Shown: positions 25,425 through 34,737 of the stretch, piece by piece
How the letters are laid out: every line of letters begins with the position of its first letter
How positions within the stretch are numbered: the stretch's first letter is position 1
Assembly (NCBI RefSeq): GCF_016126015.1
Contig: NZ_JAEFDB010000001.1
Location: 1 to 64,000 of the forward strand
Source of the DNA: Capnocytophaga periodontitidis
GTDB taxonomy: Bacteria > Bacteroidota > Bacteroidia > Flavobacteriales > Flavobacteriaceae
Reading direction: 5' to 3'
DNA length: 64,000 bases
Translations under genes and position numbers: made by a program
Notes under the pieces: model-generated
The model's input: only the letters and a program-made list of their open reading frames with translations
Told to the model about the DNA's origin: nothing
Databases searched by the model: none

Positions 25425-25883
25425 TTAGTGTTTCATTAATCGGTCTAAATTGCGCTTGTTGTCGCGGTCTTTGATGGTTTCGCGTTTATCGTATAGTTTT
25501 TTACCTCGCACTAAAGCAATGTCCATTTTTGCTAAACCTTTGTCGTTGATAAAAAGTTTGAGCGGCACAATGGTGAGTCCGCTGTTTTTCACTTCTTTAT
25601 TGAGTTTGCGCAATTCTTTTTTCTGTAAGAGTAATTTGCGTTCTGTTTTAGGACGATGGTTGTAGTGCGTACCAAAATCATAGGCTTCAATAGTAGAGTT
25701 GATTACAAAGAGTTCACCTTTGTCGTTGAACTCACAAAAACTCTCGGCTATAGAGGCTTTTCCTAACCTTATTGACTTTATTTCGGTACCCACGAGCACG
25801 ATTCCCGCTGTGTATTTGTCAAGAATTTCGTATTCAAACTTAGCGCGTTTATTGAGTATTTGTACTGTTTTCTGAATTTTCAT
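25425..25883 (-). CDS. smpB: tmRNA-binding protein SmpB
   Basis: 152 residues, the usual size. The core shows [40 protein letters not shown] and the basic C-terminal tail ending [18 protein letters not shown], which occupies the mRNA channel during ribosome rescue. With tmRNA it releases stalled ribosomes and tags the nascent peptide. The ssrA gene is not recognisable nearby. It sits between the reductase gene (11 bases upstream) and the hypothetical gene. Confidence 0.97.
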   Translation of the reverse strand: MKIQKTVQILNKRAKFEYEILDKYTAGIVLVGTEIKSIRLGKASIAESFCEFNDKGELFVINSTIEAYDFGTHYNHRPKTERKLLLQKKELRKLNKEVKNSGLTIVPLKLFINDKGLAKMDIALVRGKKLYDKRETIKDRDNKRNLDRLMKH

Positions 25884-25894
25884 ATATAGAGATT

Positions 25895-26935
25895 TTATCC
25901 TGGAATTCTCACTTTTATTTTATCAGTCATCGCATAAGCTTGACAAGTGAGGATATAGCCTTGCGATACTTGTTCGTCGTTGAGCACTTCATTTTTTGCC
26001 ATTTTAGCTTCTCCTTCTTCTACCTTACCGATGCAGCTACTACACACCCCATTGAGGCAGGAGTAAGGTGCATCATAACCGCGAAAAAGAGCAGAGTTTA
26101 GGAGCGTTTGGTTGCGTGCACTCTCAAAAGTATGAGTTTTGCCATTGAGTTGTAGTGTAATGGCTACATTGCCTTGCAGGGTGCTGTAATCAACATCGGC
26201 GGGTGAAGCTTCAAAGAGTTCGGTGAAAATACGGTCTTTATCAATACCTCTCAACAGGAGTATTTCACGGAGGTTTTTCACGAGTTCGGTAGGGCCACAA
26301 GCGTAGTAACGCCCCCAATTGAAATCTTTGTACTTAGTAAAAAGCTCATTCACTATTCTATCGTTGATACGCCCTGTATAGTGGTCGCCCCAAGGTTCTT
26401 GACTAAAGGCATAATGCACCAAAAAACGGTCGGGGTATTGCGCTTTTAAAGCCTCAATTTCGTGAAAAAACAAGGTTTCTTCTTTAGATTTATTACCGTA
26501 GACAAACACCACTTTAATATTGGTTTTTGCTAAAGCAGTTTTGGCAATACTCATCATAGGAGTGACGCCACTTCCTGCCGAAAAAAGCATAATATCGCGA
26601 TTTCCAAAAATATCATAGAAAAAAACAAACGAGCCCATAGGCGGCATCACTTCTAATACATCGCCTGCTTTGAGTTGGGTAGTGGCATAAGTAGAAAATA
26701 AACCGTTAGGTACGCGTTTCACAGCAACGCTCAATTCATCCTCATTCACTCCTGAACAAATGGAATAAGCACGGCGTACTTTTTGTCCGTTGATGGTTTG
26801 TTGTAGAGTAAGATATTCACCAGCCTCAAAGCTAAATACTTTTTTTAATAGCTCGGGTACCTCAAAGGTAATCATTACCGATGAAGTAGTGAGGTGTGTG
26901 ATTTTGGATATTGTTAGTTCGTGGAATTTATTCAT
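25895..26935 (-). CDS. Ferredoxin-type NAD(P)H reductase with C-terminal 2Fe-2S domain
   Basis: 346 residues in three parts. An N-terminal FAD-binding beta barrel (RRAYSICSG), an NAD(P)-binding domain ([13 protein letters not shown] and [10 protein letters not shown]), and a plant-type 2Fe-2S domain with cysteines in the pattern CLNGVCSSC, then one further Cys in ILTCQA. This is the PaaE/class IA reductase layout. It passes electrons from NAD(P)H to an oxygenase, desaturase or other acceptor; the partner is unknown. Its ATG overlaps the TGA of the S41 protease gene by four bases, so translation is coupled. Confidence 0.87.
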   Translation of the reverse strand: MNKFHELTISKITHLTTSSVMITFEVPELLKKVFSFEAGEYLTLQQTINGQKVRRAYSICSGVNEDELSVAVKRVPNGLFSTYATTQLKAGDVLEVMPPMGSFVFFYDIFGNRDIMLFSAGSGVTPMMSIAKTALAKTNIKVVFVYGNKSKEETLFFHEIEALKAQYPDRFLVHYAFSQEPWGDHYTGRINDRIVNELFTKYKDFNWGRYYACGPTELVKNLREILLLRGIDKDRIFTELFEASPADVDYSTLQGNVAITLQLNGKTHTFESARNQTLLNSALFRGYDAPYSCLNGVCSSCIGKVEEGEAKMAKNEVLNDEQVSQGYILTCQAYAMTDKIKVRIPG

Positions 26936-28410
26936 TTATACATTTCGTTTAAGCCGAAGTAGCCTGAAGTTGAGGTGCAGAGCACTTCAAAGGAAAAAGA
27001 TGTTTTAGCGGTTGATAGAGGGGCTCTGCCAGAGGTATTAATACCTGTAATTTCTTGTAATGTACGAGCTAAAAGCGGTTCATTTTCATCACCTAATACT
27101 CCTAAATTACTTCCTATTTCTTCTATAAAAATATCGGGAGACAAACCATTTACATAATCGCCTACTCCTTTAGCATTTTCTATTTTCATCACCAAAGGTT
27201 GCATTGCCCATTTATGTTTAGGGTTTTTCACTTTTCCTTGCGCATCAATATAATCGTAAATTGTAACTGAGCCCTGATTTTTACCTATAGTAGTAGTGCC
27301 TACCTGCACTACTTGGATATAAGGTTTTAGTCCATTGATTACCAACTCACTAGCTGAAGCAGTATTTTCGGAAGTGATAATATACACTTTGCTCATTCGC
27401 AAGCTGTTAATTGCTATTTTTCTACTATCTTTCACTATGTTATCAGTGAAATATTCACGAGAATTTCCTCGATGGGGCTGCACTTTGCTATTCCAGCGTT
27501 CAACGGCAAACACCTGTCCCGCAAACTGACCAGTAATCATTGAAGCTAAATAAGTAGCTGTATTCACACTTCCACCACCGTTGTAGCGCAAATCGAGAAT
27601 TAGGTCGGTAACACCTTGTGCTTTGAAGTCGGCAAAAGCGTTGTTGAGAGCCTCATCAAAATCGGCTACAAAGGCATTATACATTAAGTAAGCTATTTTT
27701 TTACCCCCTTTATTGAATACTTTATGAATGAGCACAGGGTTTTCGGGGGTTTGTTCTTGGCGTAGAGTGTAAGTTTTTCCAGTAGGCTCGAATTTATCAT
27801 TCACAAATCTGTAAGTAGCAAAAGAGATGATAGGCGTTTTTTGCAACAGTTGTTGAGCATTAGTACGCGTAAGTTGTTGCCCGTTGACACTCAATATCAC
27901 ATCTCCACGTTGTAAACCTAATCTTTCGGCATCGGAATTAGGTACCACATAGCGCACATACGCCAAATAAATCCCTAATTTTTGAACCAATCCAATCTTA
28001 TAATTCATCCCCAAGTTGGCAGTAATCCCCTTGAATTGGTTTTCGAGATCGGTGTAATTATCGGTGATATAGCTAAAGCGGTCTATTCGTCTATAATTAT
28101 TGAGTAATCCTACGTAAAAGAGATGTTCAGGATCTTGAAAACTCTTCAAAAACTCGGTGTAACTTCTGTTTTTATCAGCTTTGGTATCGGATAGAGAACC
28201 AAAACGCTTGTCTTGCAAATTCTGTACATCGGCTTGCCACAAATAGTAAGCGTTCAACCCTTTCCAAATAAAATCACGTATGCGTAAATCTACATCATTC
28301 CCTGTATAGTCGGAAGCGCCTAAAATAGAGGAATTAGCATTCTCTACTGGGTCTTTTACACAGGATAATAAACTGATTGTGAAGATACTATATAAAAAAA
28401 GACGTTTCAT
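26932..28410 (-). CDS. S41 family C-terminal processing peptidase, lipoprotein
   Basis: 492 residues. A lipoprotein signal ends at LLSCVKDP (Cys near residue 17). A PDZ domain is seen at about 150-200 (NSDAERLGLQRGDVILSVNGQQL), and the S41 core follows with the motif LRYNGGG, the nucleophile serine in SENTASASELVING and the lysine in TTTIGKNQGS. It should be anchored in the periplasmic or outer face and degrade or mature exported proteins. The last 30 residues, [19 protein letters not shown], lie beyond the family core. A good promoter precedes it. Confidence 0.9.
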   Translation of the reverse strand: MKRLFLYSIFTISLLSCVKDPVENANSSILGASDYTGNDVDLRIRDFIWKGLNAYYLWQADVQNLQDKRFGSLSDTKADKNRSYTEFLKSFQDPEHLFYVGLLNNYRRIDRFSYITDNYTDLENQFKGITANLGMNYKIGLVQKLGIYLAYVRYVVPNSDAERLGLQRGDVILSVNGQQLTRTNAQQLLQKTPIISFATYRFVNDKFEPTGKTYTLRQEQTPENPVLIHKVFNKGGKKIAYLMYNAFVADFDEALNNAFADFKAQGVTDLILDLRYNGGGSVNTATYLASMITGQFAGQVFAVERWNSKVQPHRGNSREYFTDNIVKDSRKIAINSLRMSKVYIITSENTASASELVINGLKPYIQVVQVGTTTIGKNQGSVTIYDYIDAQGKVKNPKHKWAMQPLVMKIENAKGVGDYVNGLSPDIFIEEIGSNLGVLGDENEPLLARTLQEITGINTSGRAPLSTAKTSFSFEVLCTSTSGYFGLNEMYK

Positions 28411-28428
28411 TTTTAAAATAATTTTCTA

Positions 28429-28457
28429 CAAAAGTAATACTTTTTTTATATTTGCAA
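28429..28457 (-). promoter_or_regulatory. Promoter of the S41 peptidase-reductase-smpB unit
   Basis: Minus-strand TACTTTTG (28429-28436) with TTG (28455-28457) 18 bases upstream; 18 bases before the ATG. The spacer is one base shorter than the usual 19-20. Confidence 0.65.
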
Positions 28458-28497
28458 AAATTTTTAATAAATAAGACAGGGTATTCGTTTTTAAAAG

Positions 28498-28545
28498 CCT
28501 ACCCCCGTTCCCCCTCCCGAAGGGAAGGGGGCAATTCACAAAAGC
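28498..28545. repeat. GC-rich hairpin repeat, variant 1, in the gap before mutL
   Basis: Contains CCCCCTCCC-GAA-GGGAAGGGGG with CCCCGTT before it and a CAATTCACAAAAG tail. It resembles the elements at 39601-39662 and 48209-48253. The 28411-28723 gap holds the S41 promoter, this repeat and A/T-rich sequence; I see no gene there. Confidence 0.6.
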
Positions 28546-28723
28546 TACTTTTTTTGATGAGAAAGCATCCAATATTTTCTACTATTATGGAGTTTATTCT
28601 CAACATATATAGGCTGTTATTTTTTTATATGAATACCTTATAAAGAGGAGAGAGAACCATAGTAAGCAACAGCTTTTTAGTTATTTTTACTATGTTAATT
28701 GTTAATTGATAATTGTAAATTGA

Positions 28724-30562
28724 ATGAGTGATATAATCCGTTTATTACCCGACCACGTAGCCAACCAAATAGCAGCAGGAGAAGTGATTCAACGGCCAGC
28801 CTCGGCGGTGAAAGAACTGCTGGAGAATGCTATCGATGCCCGCGCTACCGAAATAAAACTGCTCATTAAAGATGCAGGTAAAACACTTGTGCAGGTGATA
28901 GACAACGGTATAGGAATGAGTACTACCGATGCACGTATGGCTTTTGAGCGTCACGCAACTTCTAAAATACAAAAGGCTGAAGACCTTTTTCACTTGCAAA
29001 CTAAAGGATTTCGCGGAGAAGCGCTCGCTTCTATCGTTGCCATTGCCCATGTGGAGATGCAAACCAAACGCCCAGAGGATGAGTTAGGCACCGAAATACA
29101 CATCGAGGGGAGTAAAATCACACGCCAAGAACCTTGTGTGTGCCCTACGGGTACGAGTATTGCGATGAAAAACCTCTTTTTCAATATTCCAGCACGTCGC
29201 AACTTTCTAAAATCGGATACAGTGGAATTTCGCCATATACTCGATGAGTTTCACCGCGTTGTCTTAGCTCACCCCGCCATTCACTTCTATCTGTACAACA
29301 ATGGCAACGAACTCTTCAACCTACCAGCTACCAATTTCCGCCAACGCATTGTACATCTGTTTGGAGGAAAAACCAATGAAAAATTAGTGCCTATCATAGC
29401 CGAAGATACTCCTTTAGTGAAAATCAGTGGGTTTATTGTAAAACCTGAATATTTAGCAAAGACTAAAAACTTGCAATTCTTGATGGTGAACCACCGATTT
29501 GTGAAAAATCAATACCTCAACCACGCTATTACAGCCGCTTATGAGGGGCTTATCCACGCCGACCAAAAACCAGAGTATTTCATCTCTTTAGAGGTAGACC
29601 CTACCACGATAGACATCAATATCCACCCAACAAAAACTGAAATCAAATTTGAGGAAGAGCACAGTATTTACGCTTTGCTAAAATCGGCAGTGAAACACAG
29701 TTTAGGTCAGTTTAATATTGCTCCTATGCTCGATTTTAGCAAAGACCCTACTTTTGATATTCCGTATAACTACAAAGATAAAACCCCTGAATTTCCCAGA
29801 ATACAAGTAGACCCCAATTTCAATCCGTTTAAAGAAGAGTACGAAAGCCGAAGTGGAGGCAGAACTAACTCTAATTTTGGTAATTATCCTAAAAAGACAG
29901 CCTCGTGGGAGAGTTTGTATGCAGGTATTGAATCGGCGGTAGATACGTCGGCTTCTGAAACTATAGTGAGCTCACTCTTTGAAGCCGAACCTACTAAAAA
30001 TCAGGGTAAGAAAATCATCGCATTAGCCAAAAAATACTTAATTACTACTTTGGGAGGAGAACTCATTATCATCAACTGTAATAGGGCACACCAACGCATT
30101 TTGTTTGAAGATTTTATGAAGAACCTACAATCCTCTCACACAGCAGTACAGCAGCTGATGTTTCCTTACGAACTGTCTTTTGCACCTCACGAATTAGAAG
30201 TAATCACCCAGTTGCGCGATCTCTTTGAAAGCAGTGGATTTATGTTTGCTATAGAGAGCGACAAGGTAGTAGTAAGTGGCATTCCTTTACATCTTACTGA
30301 TAGTGAGATACCTAATATTTTCAACGAACTATTGCAGCAGCATATAGAGGCGCTCCCTACTACCGAAAATACTCAAAAAGAAGCATTTGCCAAAGCCTTA
30401 TGCAAAAGTTTAGCGGTAAAAACAGGGCAGGTGCTCAGTGAAGAAGAACAAGAAACTTTGATAAATAATTTGTTTAGTTGTCAAGAAGTGTTAATTTCGC
30501 CTTTTGGAAAGCGAATTTACTACAGTTTATCAACAAATGAAATTGATAACTTAATTAACTAA
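28724..30562 (+). CDS. mutL: DNA mismatch repair protein MutL
   Basis: 612 residues. The N-terminal GHKL ATPase has VKELLENAIDA, DNGIGMS and TKGFRGEALASI, then the KSDTVEF and INIHPTKTEIKF segments of the second N-terminal domain. A low-conservation linker (about 350-420) leads to the dimerisation domain. At the place where endonucleolytic MutL proteins carry DQHA, this protein reads INCNRAHQRILFE, so the acidic metal-binding residue is missing. It links MutS mismatch recognition to downstream repair. The gene is directly followed by the rhomboid gene, 15 bases away. Confidence 0.95.
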   Translation: MSDIIRLLPDHVANQIAAGEVIQRPASAVKELLENAIDARATEIKLLIKDAGKTLVQVIDNGIGMSTTDARMAFERHATSKIQKAEDLFHLQTKGFRGEALASIVAIAHVEMQTKRPEDELGTEIHIEGSKITRQEPCVCPTGTSIAMKNLFFNIPARRNFLKSDTVEFRHILDEFHRVVLAHPAIHFYLYNNGNELFNLPATNFRQRIVHLFGGKTNEKLVPIIAEDTPLVKISGFIVKPEYLAKTKNLQFLMVNHRFVKNQYLNHAITAAYEGLIHADQKPEYFISLEVDPTTIDINIHPTKTEIKFEEEHSIYALLKSAVKHSLGQFNIAPMLDFSKDPTFDIPYNYKDKTPEFPRIQVDPNFNPFKEEYESRSGGRTNSNFGNYPKKTASWESLYAGIESAVDTSASETIVSSLFEAEPTKNQGKKIIALAKKYLITTLGGELIIINCNRAHQRILFEDFMKNLQSSHTAVQQLMFPYELSFAPHELEVITQLRDLFESSGFMFAIESDKVVVSGIPLHLTDSEIPNIFNELLQQHIEALPTTENTQKEAFAKALCKSLAVKTGQVLSEEEQETLINNLFSCQEVLISPFGKRIYYSLSTNEIDNLIN

Positions 30563-30577
30563 TTTGCTAATTTAAAT

Positions 30578-31339
30578 ATGGAAAGAATATCAAAAACAGT
30601 ATTACACCTAATTATCATCAATGCAGTGTTGTTACTCATTACAGAACTGCATCTTATTCCAAATATAGACCTCACACAACTGTTGGCACTTCATTATTTT
30701 GAGAATACTCATTTTGAGTGGTGGCAATATGTGAGCTATATGTTTATGCACGGAGGTTTTACCCACCTATTGTTCAATATGTATGCACTGTGGGCTTTTG
30801 GTACTCCTCTTGAAAATATATGGGGGCGTGGTAAGTTTCTCTTCTTCTATTTCTCTTGTGGTATAGGCGCGGCTTTACTGCATACTATAATTAATTATTA
30901 CTATGTACATCAAGGATTGGAAGCTCTTCAAAATGTAGGTGTATCAACCGAAGAAGTAATCAGTGCTCTTTCCGACAGAAAATATTTGCCTATGTGGGAA
31001 ACGATTATCAATAAGAGTACTTTTGACAATATGGCAGCAGCTATAGCTACCCCTACTGTAGGCGCTTCAGGGGCTATTTATGGTATATTGGTGGCTTTTG
31101 CTATGTTCTTCCCCGATGCTAAACTGATGTTATTCTTCGTGCCTTACCCTATTGCTGCACGCTATTTTATTCCTATACTTGTAGGCTTAGACCTCATCTC
31201 AGGTTTTACAGGTTTCTCCATCTTTGGAGGCAATATCGCTCACTTTGCTCACGTGGGAGGCGCTCTCATCGGTTTCCTCATTATGTTGTATTGGAAAAAG
31301 CACAGTTTCGATAAGAATAGGTGGGACAGATTCAGGTAA
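30578..31339 (+). CDS. Rhomboid family intramembrane serine protease
   Basis: 253 residues with six or so membrane helices. The catalytic serine lies in GASGAIYG and its histidine in AHFAHVGGALIG; MHGGFTHLLFNMYALW contains the conserved HxxxN region of helix two. It cleaves membrane proteins within or near the bilayer. The insertion between helices two and four (about 110-150) is longer than in E. coli GlpG. It follows mutL closely; the 15-base gap contains a TTTGCTAAT unit. Confidence 0.93.
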   Translation: MERISKTVLHLIIINAVLLLITELHLIPNIDLTQLLALHYFENTHFEWWQYVSYMFMHGGFTHLLFNMYALWAFGTPLENIWGRGKFLFFYFSCGIGAALLHTIINYYYVHQGLEALQNVGVSTEEVISALSDRKYLPMWETIINKSTFDNMAAAIATPTVGASGAIYGILVAFAMFFPDAKLMLFFVPYPIAARYFIPILVGLDLISGFTGFSIFGGNIAHFAHVGGALIGFLIMLYWKKHSFDKNRWDRFR

Positions 31340-31366
31340 CAGGTAACAAATAACAAATAACAAGCG

Positions 31367-32074
31367 ATGAAGCGATTATTTATATTCATATTTGTATTGT
31401 GTTGGTACGGTACCAATGTATGGGCACAGACAGAGGTGCGGGGCAGGGTAATGCACGACACAATTCCGCTATCGGGGGTACACGTGCTAAACCTCTATAC
31501 TCACGCCATCACCACTACCGATGCCAACGGTTATTTTACCCTTAAAGCGCGTGAACGCCATACTTTACAATTTACTTTTGTGGGAATGGAAACTGTATAC
31601 CGTGTACTTACCAAAACCGATTTTGGCTTTGGAGGGCTTAATATCACAATGAACATAGCTGTAAACCAATTGGATGAAGTACAAGTCTCACAATATCGCA
31701 AACTATCAGCTCAAGATTTAGGTATCTTACAACACACTCCACAAGAGCGGACTTTTGCTGAAAAACGACTATATGCTAGCAAGGGATTGGGTATTGTCTC
31801 GATTCTAAATACTTTGTCAGGACAAAAAAAGATTATCAAAAAAATAGTAGCCAACGAAAAGAACTTGGCTGTAGCACATTATATTCGTGAAAATATGGCT
31901 CCTTTTCTACAAAAAGAGCTCAAGCTAAACGAAGAAGAGATAGATATTTTAGCTTATTTTGTAATGGAACGCCCCTATTTTCACGAGCTTGTACGCAAAA
32001 AAGACAACAAACCAATGGAATTTATGCTTTTAGAAGCGTGGAATGAATTACGAGCCGCACAAGCAAACAATTGA
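31367..32074 (+). CDS. Secreted CarboxypepD_reg-like protein, first of a tandem pair
   Basis: 235 residues with a signal peptide (MKRLFIFIFVLCWYGTNVWA). Residues 22-105 form a carboxypeptidase D regulatory-like beta-sandwich (TEVRGRVMHDTIPLSGVHV, then TTTDANGYFTLKA), the same module that opens SusC proteins. The rest (about 110-235) is helical and ends in a block rich in acidic residues with LAYFVMERPYFHEL. I know no function. It shares its layout with the following gene, to which it is joined by overlap of its stop codon with an in-frame TTG. Confidence 0.7.
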   Translation: MKRLFIFIFVLCWYGTNVWAQTEVRGRVMHDTIPLSGVHVLNLYTHAITTTDANGYFTLKARERHTLQFTFVGMETVYRVLTKTDFGFGGLNITMNIAVNQLDEVQVSQYRKLSAQDLGILQHTPQERTFAEKRLYASKGLGIVSILNTLSGQKKIIKKIVANEKNLAVAHYIRENMAPFLQKELKLNEEEIDILAYFVMERPYFHELVRKKDNKPMEFMLLEAWNELRAAQANN

Positions 32075-32085
32075 TTACTCAACAA

Positions 32086-32838
32086 ATGAGAGATTTTTTC
32101 CTCATATTACTTTTGTTCATCTCCTTTGTAACAAGGGGGCAAGAAGCGACGCGTGTTAGAGGAAAGGTGTTCTACAATAATGCACCTATAGAAGGGGTAC
32201 ACATTCAAAACATTGACAATCAGCATTACACAACCACCGATACAGAAGGTTCGTTTTCAATAGAAGCTCAAAAAGGACATACGCTCAAGGCTACTTTTGT
32301 GGGTAAGAAAACTCTTTATCGCAGTCTTACTCAAATGGATTTTCAGCGATTGGTCACTCTAAAAATGACCGATGTTACGATTATTTTAGACGAAGTAAGT
32401 GTGAGTGAAAGACCTAAAATAACTGCTCAAAGTTTAGGAATCCTACAACATGCCCCCAAAGAACGCACTTGGGAAGAAAAACGAGAATATGCCAATACAG
32501 ATATTCTTCAAGTAGATAAACTCACCCTCTATAAATTATTAGTAGGAAATGTAGGGATAAATTTTATAGCTATTATCAATCAGCTGAATGGTAAAGCAAA
32601 AATTATCAAACAACAAGTTATCAACGAAAAGAACTTGATGGTAGCACACTATATTGTAAATGAGATGAATAACTACCTCAAGAACGAACATCATCTAACT
32701 GAAGAAGAAATAGGTACTTTGGCTTATTATGTAATGGAGAAACCCGAAGCGCATCGCCTTGTAGAACGGAAAGAAAAAAAGGAATTAGAATTTATGCTAT
32801 ACGAATGGTGGAATGAATTGAAAAATTCTCAAAATTAG
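32086..32838 (+). CDS. Secreted CarboxypepD_reg-like protein, second of a tandem pair
   Basis: 250 residues from ATG 32086 (the frame reaches a TTG at 32071, which I reject because ATG gives a clean signal peptide, MRDFFLILLLFISFVTRGQ). It has the same two-part plan as its upstream neighbour: beta-sandwich module (TRVRGKVFYNNAPIEGVHI, then TTTDTEGSFSIEA) and helical C-terminus. Shared blocks include ILQHAPKERTWEEKREYA and NEKNLMVAHYIVNEM. The pair looks like an old tandem duplication. The insertion at about 145-170 (LQVDKLTLYKLLVGN) is specific to this copy. Function unknown. Confidence 0.7.
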   Translation: MRDFFLILLLFISFVTRGQEATRVRGKVFYNNAPIEGVHIQNIDNQHYTTTDTEGSFSIEAQKGHTLKATFVGKKTLYRSLTQMDFQRLVTLKMTDVTIILDEVSVSERPKITAQSLGILQHAPKERTWEEKREYANTDILQVDKLTLYKLLVGNVGINFIAIINQLNGKAKIIKQQVINEKNLMVAHYIVNEMNNYLKNEHHLTEEEIGTLAYYVMEKPEAHRLVERKEKKELEFMLYEWWNELKNSQN

Positions 32839-32858
32839 TAAATTTGCTAATTAACAGA

Positions 32859-32889
32859 TTTGCTAATTAAAAAAATATTCGTACCTTTG
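32859..32889 (+). promoter_or_regulatory. Promoter of the phosphohexomutase gene
   Basis: TTTG (32859-32862, the start of a TTTGCTAAT unit) and TACCTTTG (32882-32889) are 19 bases apart, 60 bases before the gene. Confidence 0.75.
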
Positions 32890-32949
32890 CTAACGAAAAA
32901 CAACGCTGATAAAATATATAATTAGGAGTCAGCCTTTATTATTGATTTT

Positions 32950-34656
32950 ATGAAAAGTATTGACACAGCAAAAGCGTGGCTTTCTGACACTTTTGATGCA
33001 GAAACCCGCAGTAAAGTTCAAGCCCTCATCGATGGAAATCCCGATGAACTCAACGAAGCTTTCCACAAGAACTTAGAGTTTGGCACAGGAGGTATGCGTG
33101 GAATTATGGGTATCGGTACCAACCGTATCAACAAATACACGTTAGGCAAAAATACCCAAGGATTGAGCAACTACCTCAAAAAATGTTTCCCTAACCAAGA
33201 AATAAAAGTAGCTATCGCTCACGACTGCCGCAACAACTCTAAAAAATTTGCCAAAGTAGTAGCCGATGTGTTTGCGGCTAATGGCATAAAAGTATTTCTC
33301 TTCTCCGACCTTCGTCCTACTCCTGAACTATCCTTTACCGTACGCTACTTAGGATGCCAAGCAGGTATCGTGCTTACCGCTTCTCACAATCCACCAGAAT
33401 ACAACGGTTATAAAGTGTATTGGCAAGACGGCGGACAAACCGTACCGCCCGAAGACGGTGATATTATGAAAGCTATTGAAGCACTCGACTTCAAAGATAT
33501 CAAATTCAACGCCGATGAGAGTCTTATTCACTACATCGACAAAGAACTTGACAACGCTTTTGCCGAAGCATCTATCAAACACGGCGACTTCAATGCACCT
33601 GAGAAAGACAAACTCAAAATTGTTTTTACTTCTTTGCACGGTACCTCTATTACAATGGTACCCGATGTGCTCAAACGCGCAGGATTTACCAATGTACATA
33701 TCGTAGAAGAACAAGCTGTACCCGATGGTAATTTCCCTACCGTAAAATCACCTAACCCCGAAGAACCCGAAGCGCTTACGTTGGCACTCAAAAAAGCAGA
33801 CGCAATAGGAGCGGATATTGTAATAGGTACCGACCCCGATTGTGACCGTATAGGTATAGCTGTTCGCGACCTTCACGGCAAAATGGTACTGCTTAACGGT
33901 AACCAAACAATGGTAATGATGACCGACTTCCTATTGGAACAACAAAGCAAAAAAGGCTTTAAAGGTAATGAGTTTGTCGCTTCTACCATCGTTTCGACCC
34001 CTATGGTTCACGCGATTGCTAATGCTTACAAAGTGCAATACAAAGAAGGACTTACAGGTTTCAAATGGATTGCCAAAATGATTAAAGATTTCCCTAAGCT
34101 CACTTTTATAGGTGGTGGTGAAGAAAGTTTTGGCTATATGGTAAGCGATTTTGTACGCGATAAAGATGCGGTAACTGCTACTCTATTAGCTTGCGAGATT
34201 GCAGCATTCGCTAAAGCTAAAGGCAGTTCGTTCTACAAAGAATTGCTACACGCTTATACCAAATACGGTTTCTACAAAGAATATCTCATTTCCTTGGTAA
34301 AAAAAGGTATTTCAGGCTCAGAAGAAATTGCCCAAATGATGAAAGACTTACGCGAAAATCCGTTGAAAGAAATTAATGGAGAAAAAGTAAGTCTCATTTG
34401 TGATTACCAATCATCTAAGGCATTCCACCCACTTACTGGCAAAGTAGAAGATATAGACGTTCCTAAATCGAATGTGCTTATCTACCACACCGATAAGGGC
34501 ACTCGCGTAGCAGCACGCCCCAGTGGTACAGAACCTAAAATTAAGTTCTATTTCAGTGTAAATACGCCTTTGAGCAGTGTAGATGCTTTTGAAGCAACTC
34601 AAAAGATTTTGGACGATAAAATCCAAAAGATTGTAAATGAATTGCAATTAAAGTAG
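32950..34656 (+). CDS. Phospho-sugar mutase (phosphoglucomutase/phosphomannomutase)
   Basis: 568 residues, the long alpha-D-phosphohexomutase form. The phosphoserine loop is TASHNPPEYNG, the metal-binding loop GTDPDCDRIG, the sugar-binding loop GGGEESFGYM and the phosphate-binding loop RPSGTEPKIKFY, all in the expected order. It interconverts glucose-1-P/glucose-6-P or the mannose equivalents, feeding glycogen, nucleotide sugars and glycolysis. Specificity between the two hexoses cannot be fixed from sequence. It is a single gene with its own promoter and terminator. Confidence 0.93.
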   Translation: MKSIDTAKAWLSDTFDAETRSKVQALIDGNPDELNEAFHKNLEFGTGGMRGIMGIGTNRINKYTLGKNTQGLSNYLKKCFPNQEIKVAIAHDCRNNSKKFAKVVADVFAANGIKVFLFSDLRPTPELSFTVRYLGCQAGIVLTASHNPPEYNGYKVYWQDGGQTVPPEDGDIMKAIEALDFKDIKFNADESLIHYIDKELDNAFAEASIKHGDFNAPEKDKLKIVFTSLHGTSITMVPDVLKRAGFTNVHIVEEQAVPDGNFPTVKSPNPEEPEALTLALKKADAIGADIVIGTDPDCDRIGIAVRDLHGKMVLLNGNQTMVMMTDFLLEQQSKKGFKGNEFVASTIVSTPMVHAIANAYKVQYKEGLTGFKWIAKMIKDFPKLTFIGGGEESFGYMVSDFVRDKDAVTATLLACEIAAFAKAKGSSFYKELLHAYTKYGFYKEYLISLVKKGISGSEEIAQMMKDLRENPLKEINGEKVSLICDYQSSKAFHPLTGKVEDIDVPKSNVLIYHTDKGTRVAARPSGTEPKIKFYFSVNTPLSSVDAFEATQKILDDKIQKIVNELQLK

Positions 34657-34680
34657 TTCATAGTTAGTATTTTTTATAAT

Positions 34681-34721
34681 GAAAGAGCCGACAGTTTATT
34701 GCTGCCGGCTCTTTCTTTTTT
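34681..34721 (+). terminator. Terminator after the phosphohexomutase gene
   Basis: GAAAGAGCCGACAG (34681-34694) pairs with CTGCCGGCTCTTTC (34702-34715) with one mismatch, followed by T residues. On the other strand it also closes the sialic acid operon ending at 34738. Confidence 0.85.
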
Positions 34722-34737
34722 AGTGAAAAGAAAAAAC

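Noticed and set aside
28452-28643. 63-residue open frame between S41 and mutL genes
   Set aside because: It runs across the promoter flank and the GC-rich hairpin repeat, and its peptide (YPRSPSRREGG) is a translation of the repeat; no start signal or family.
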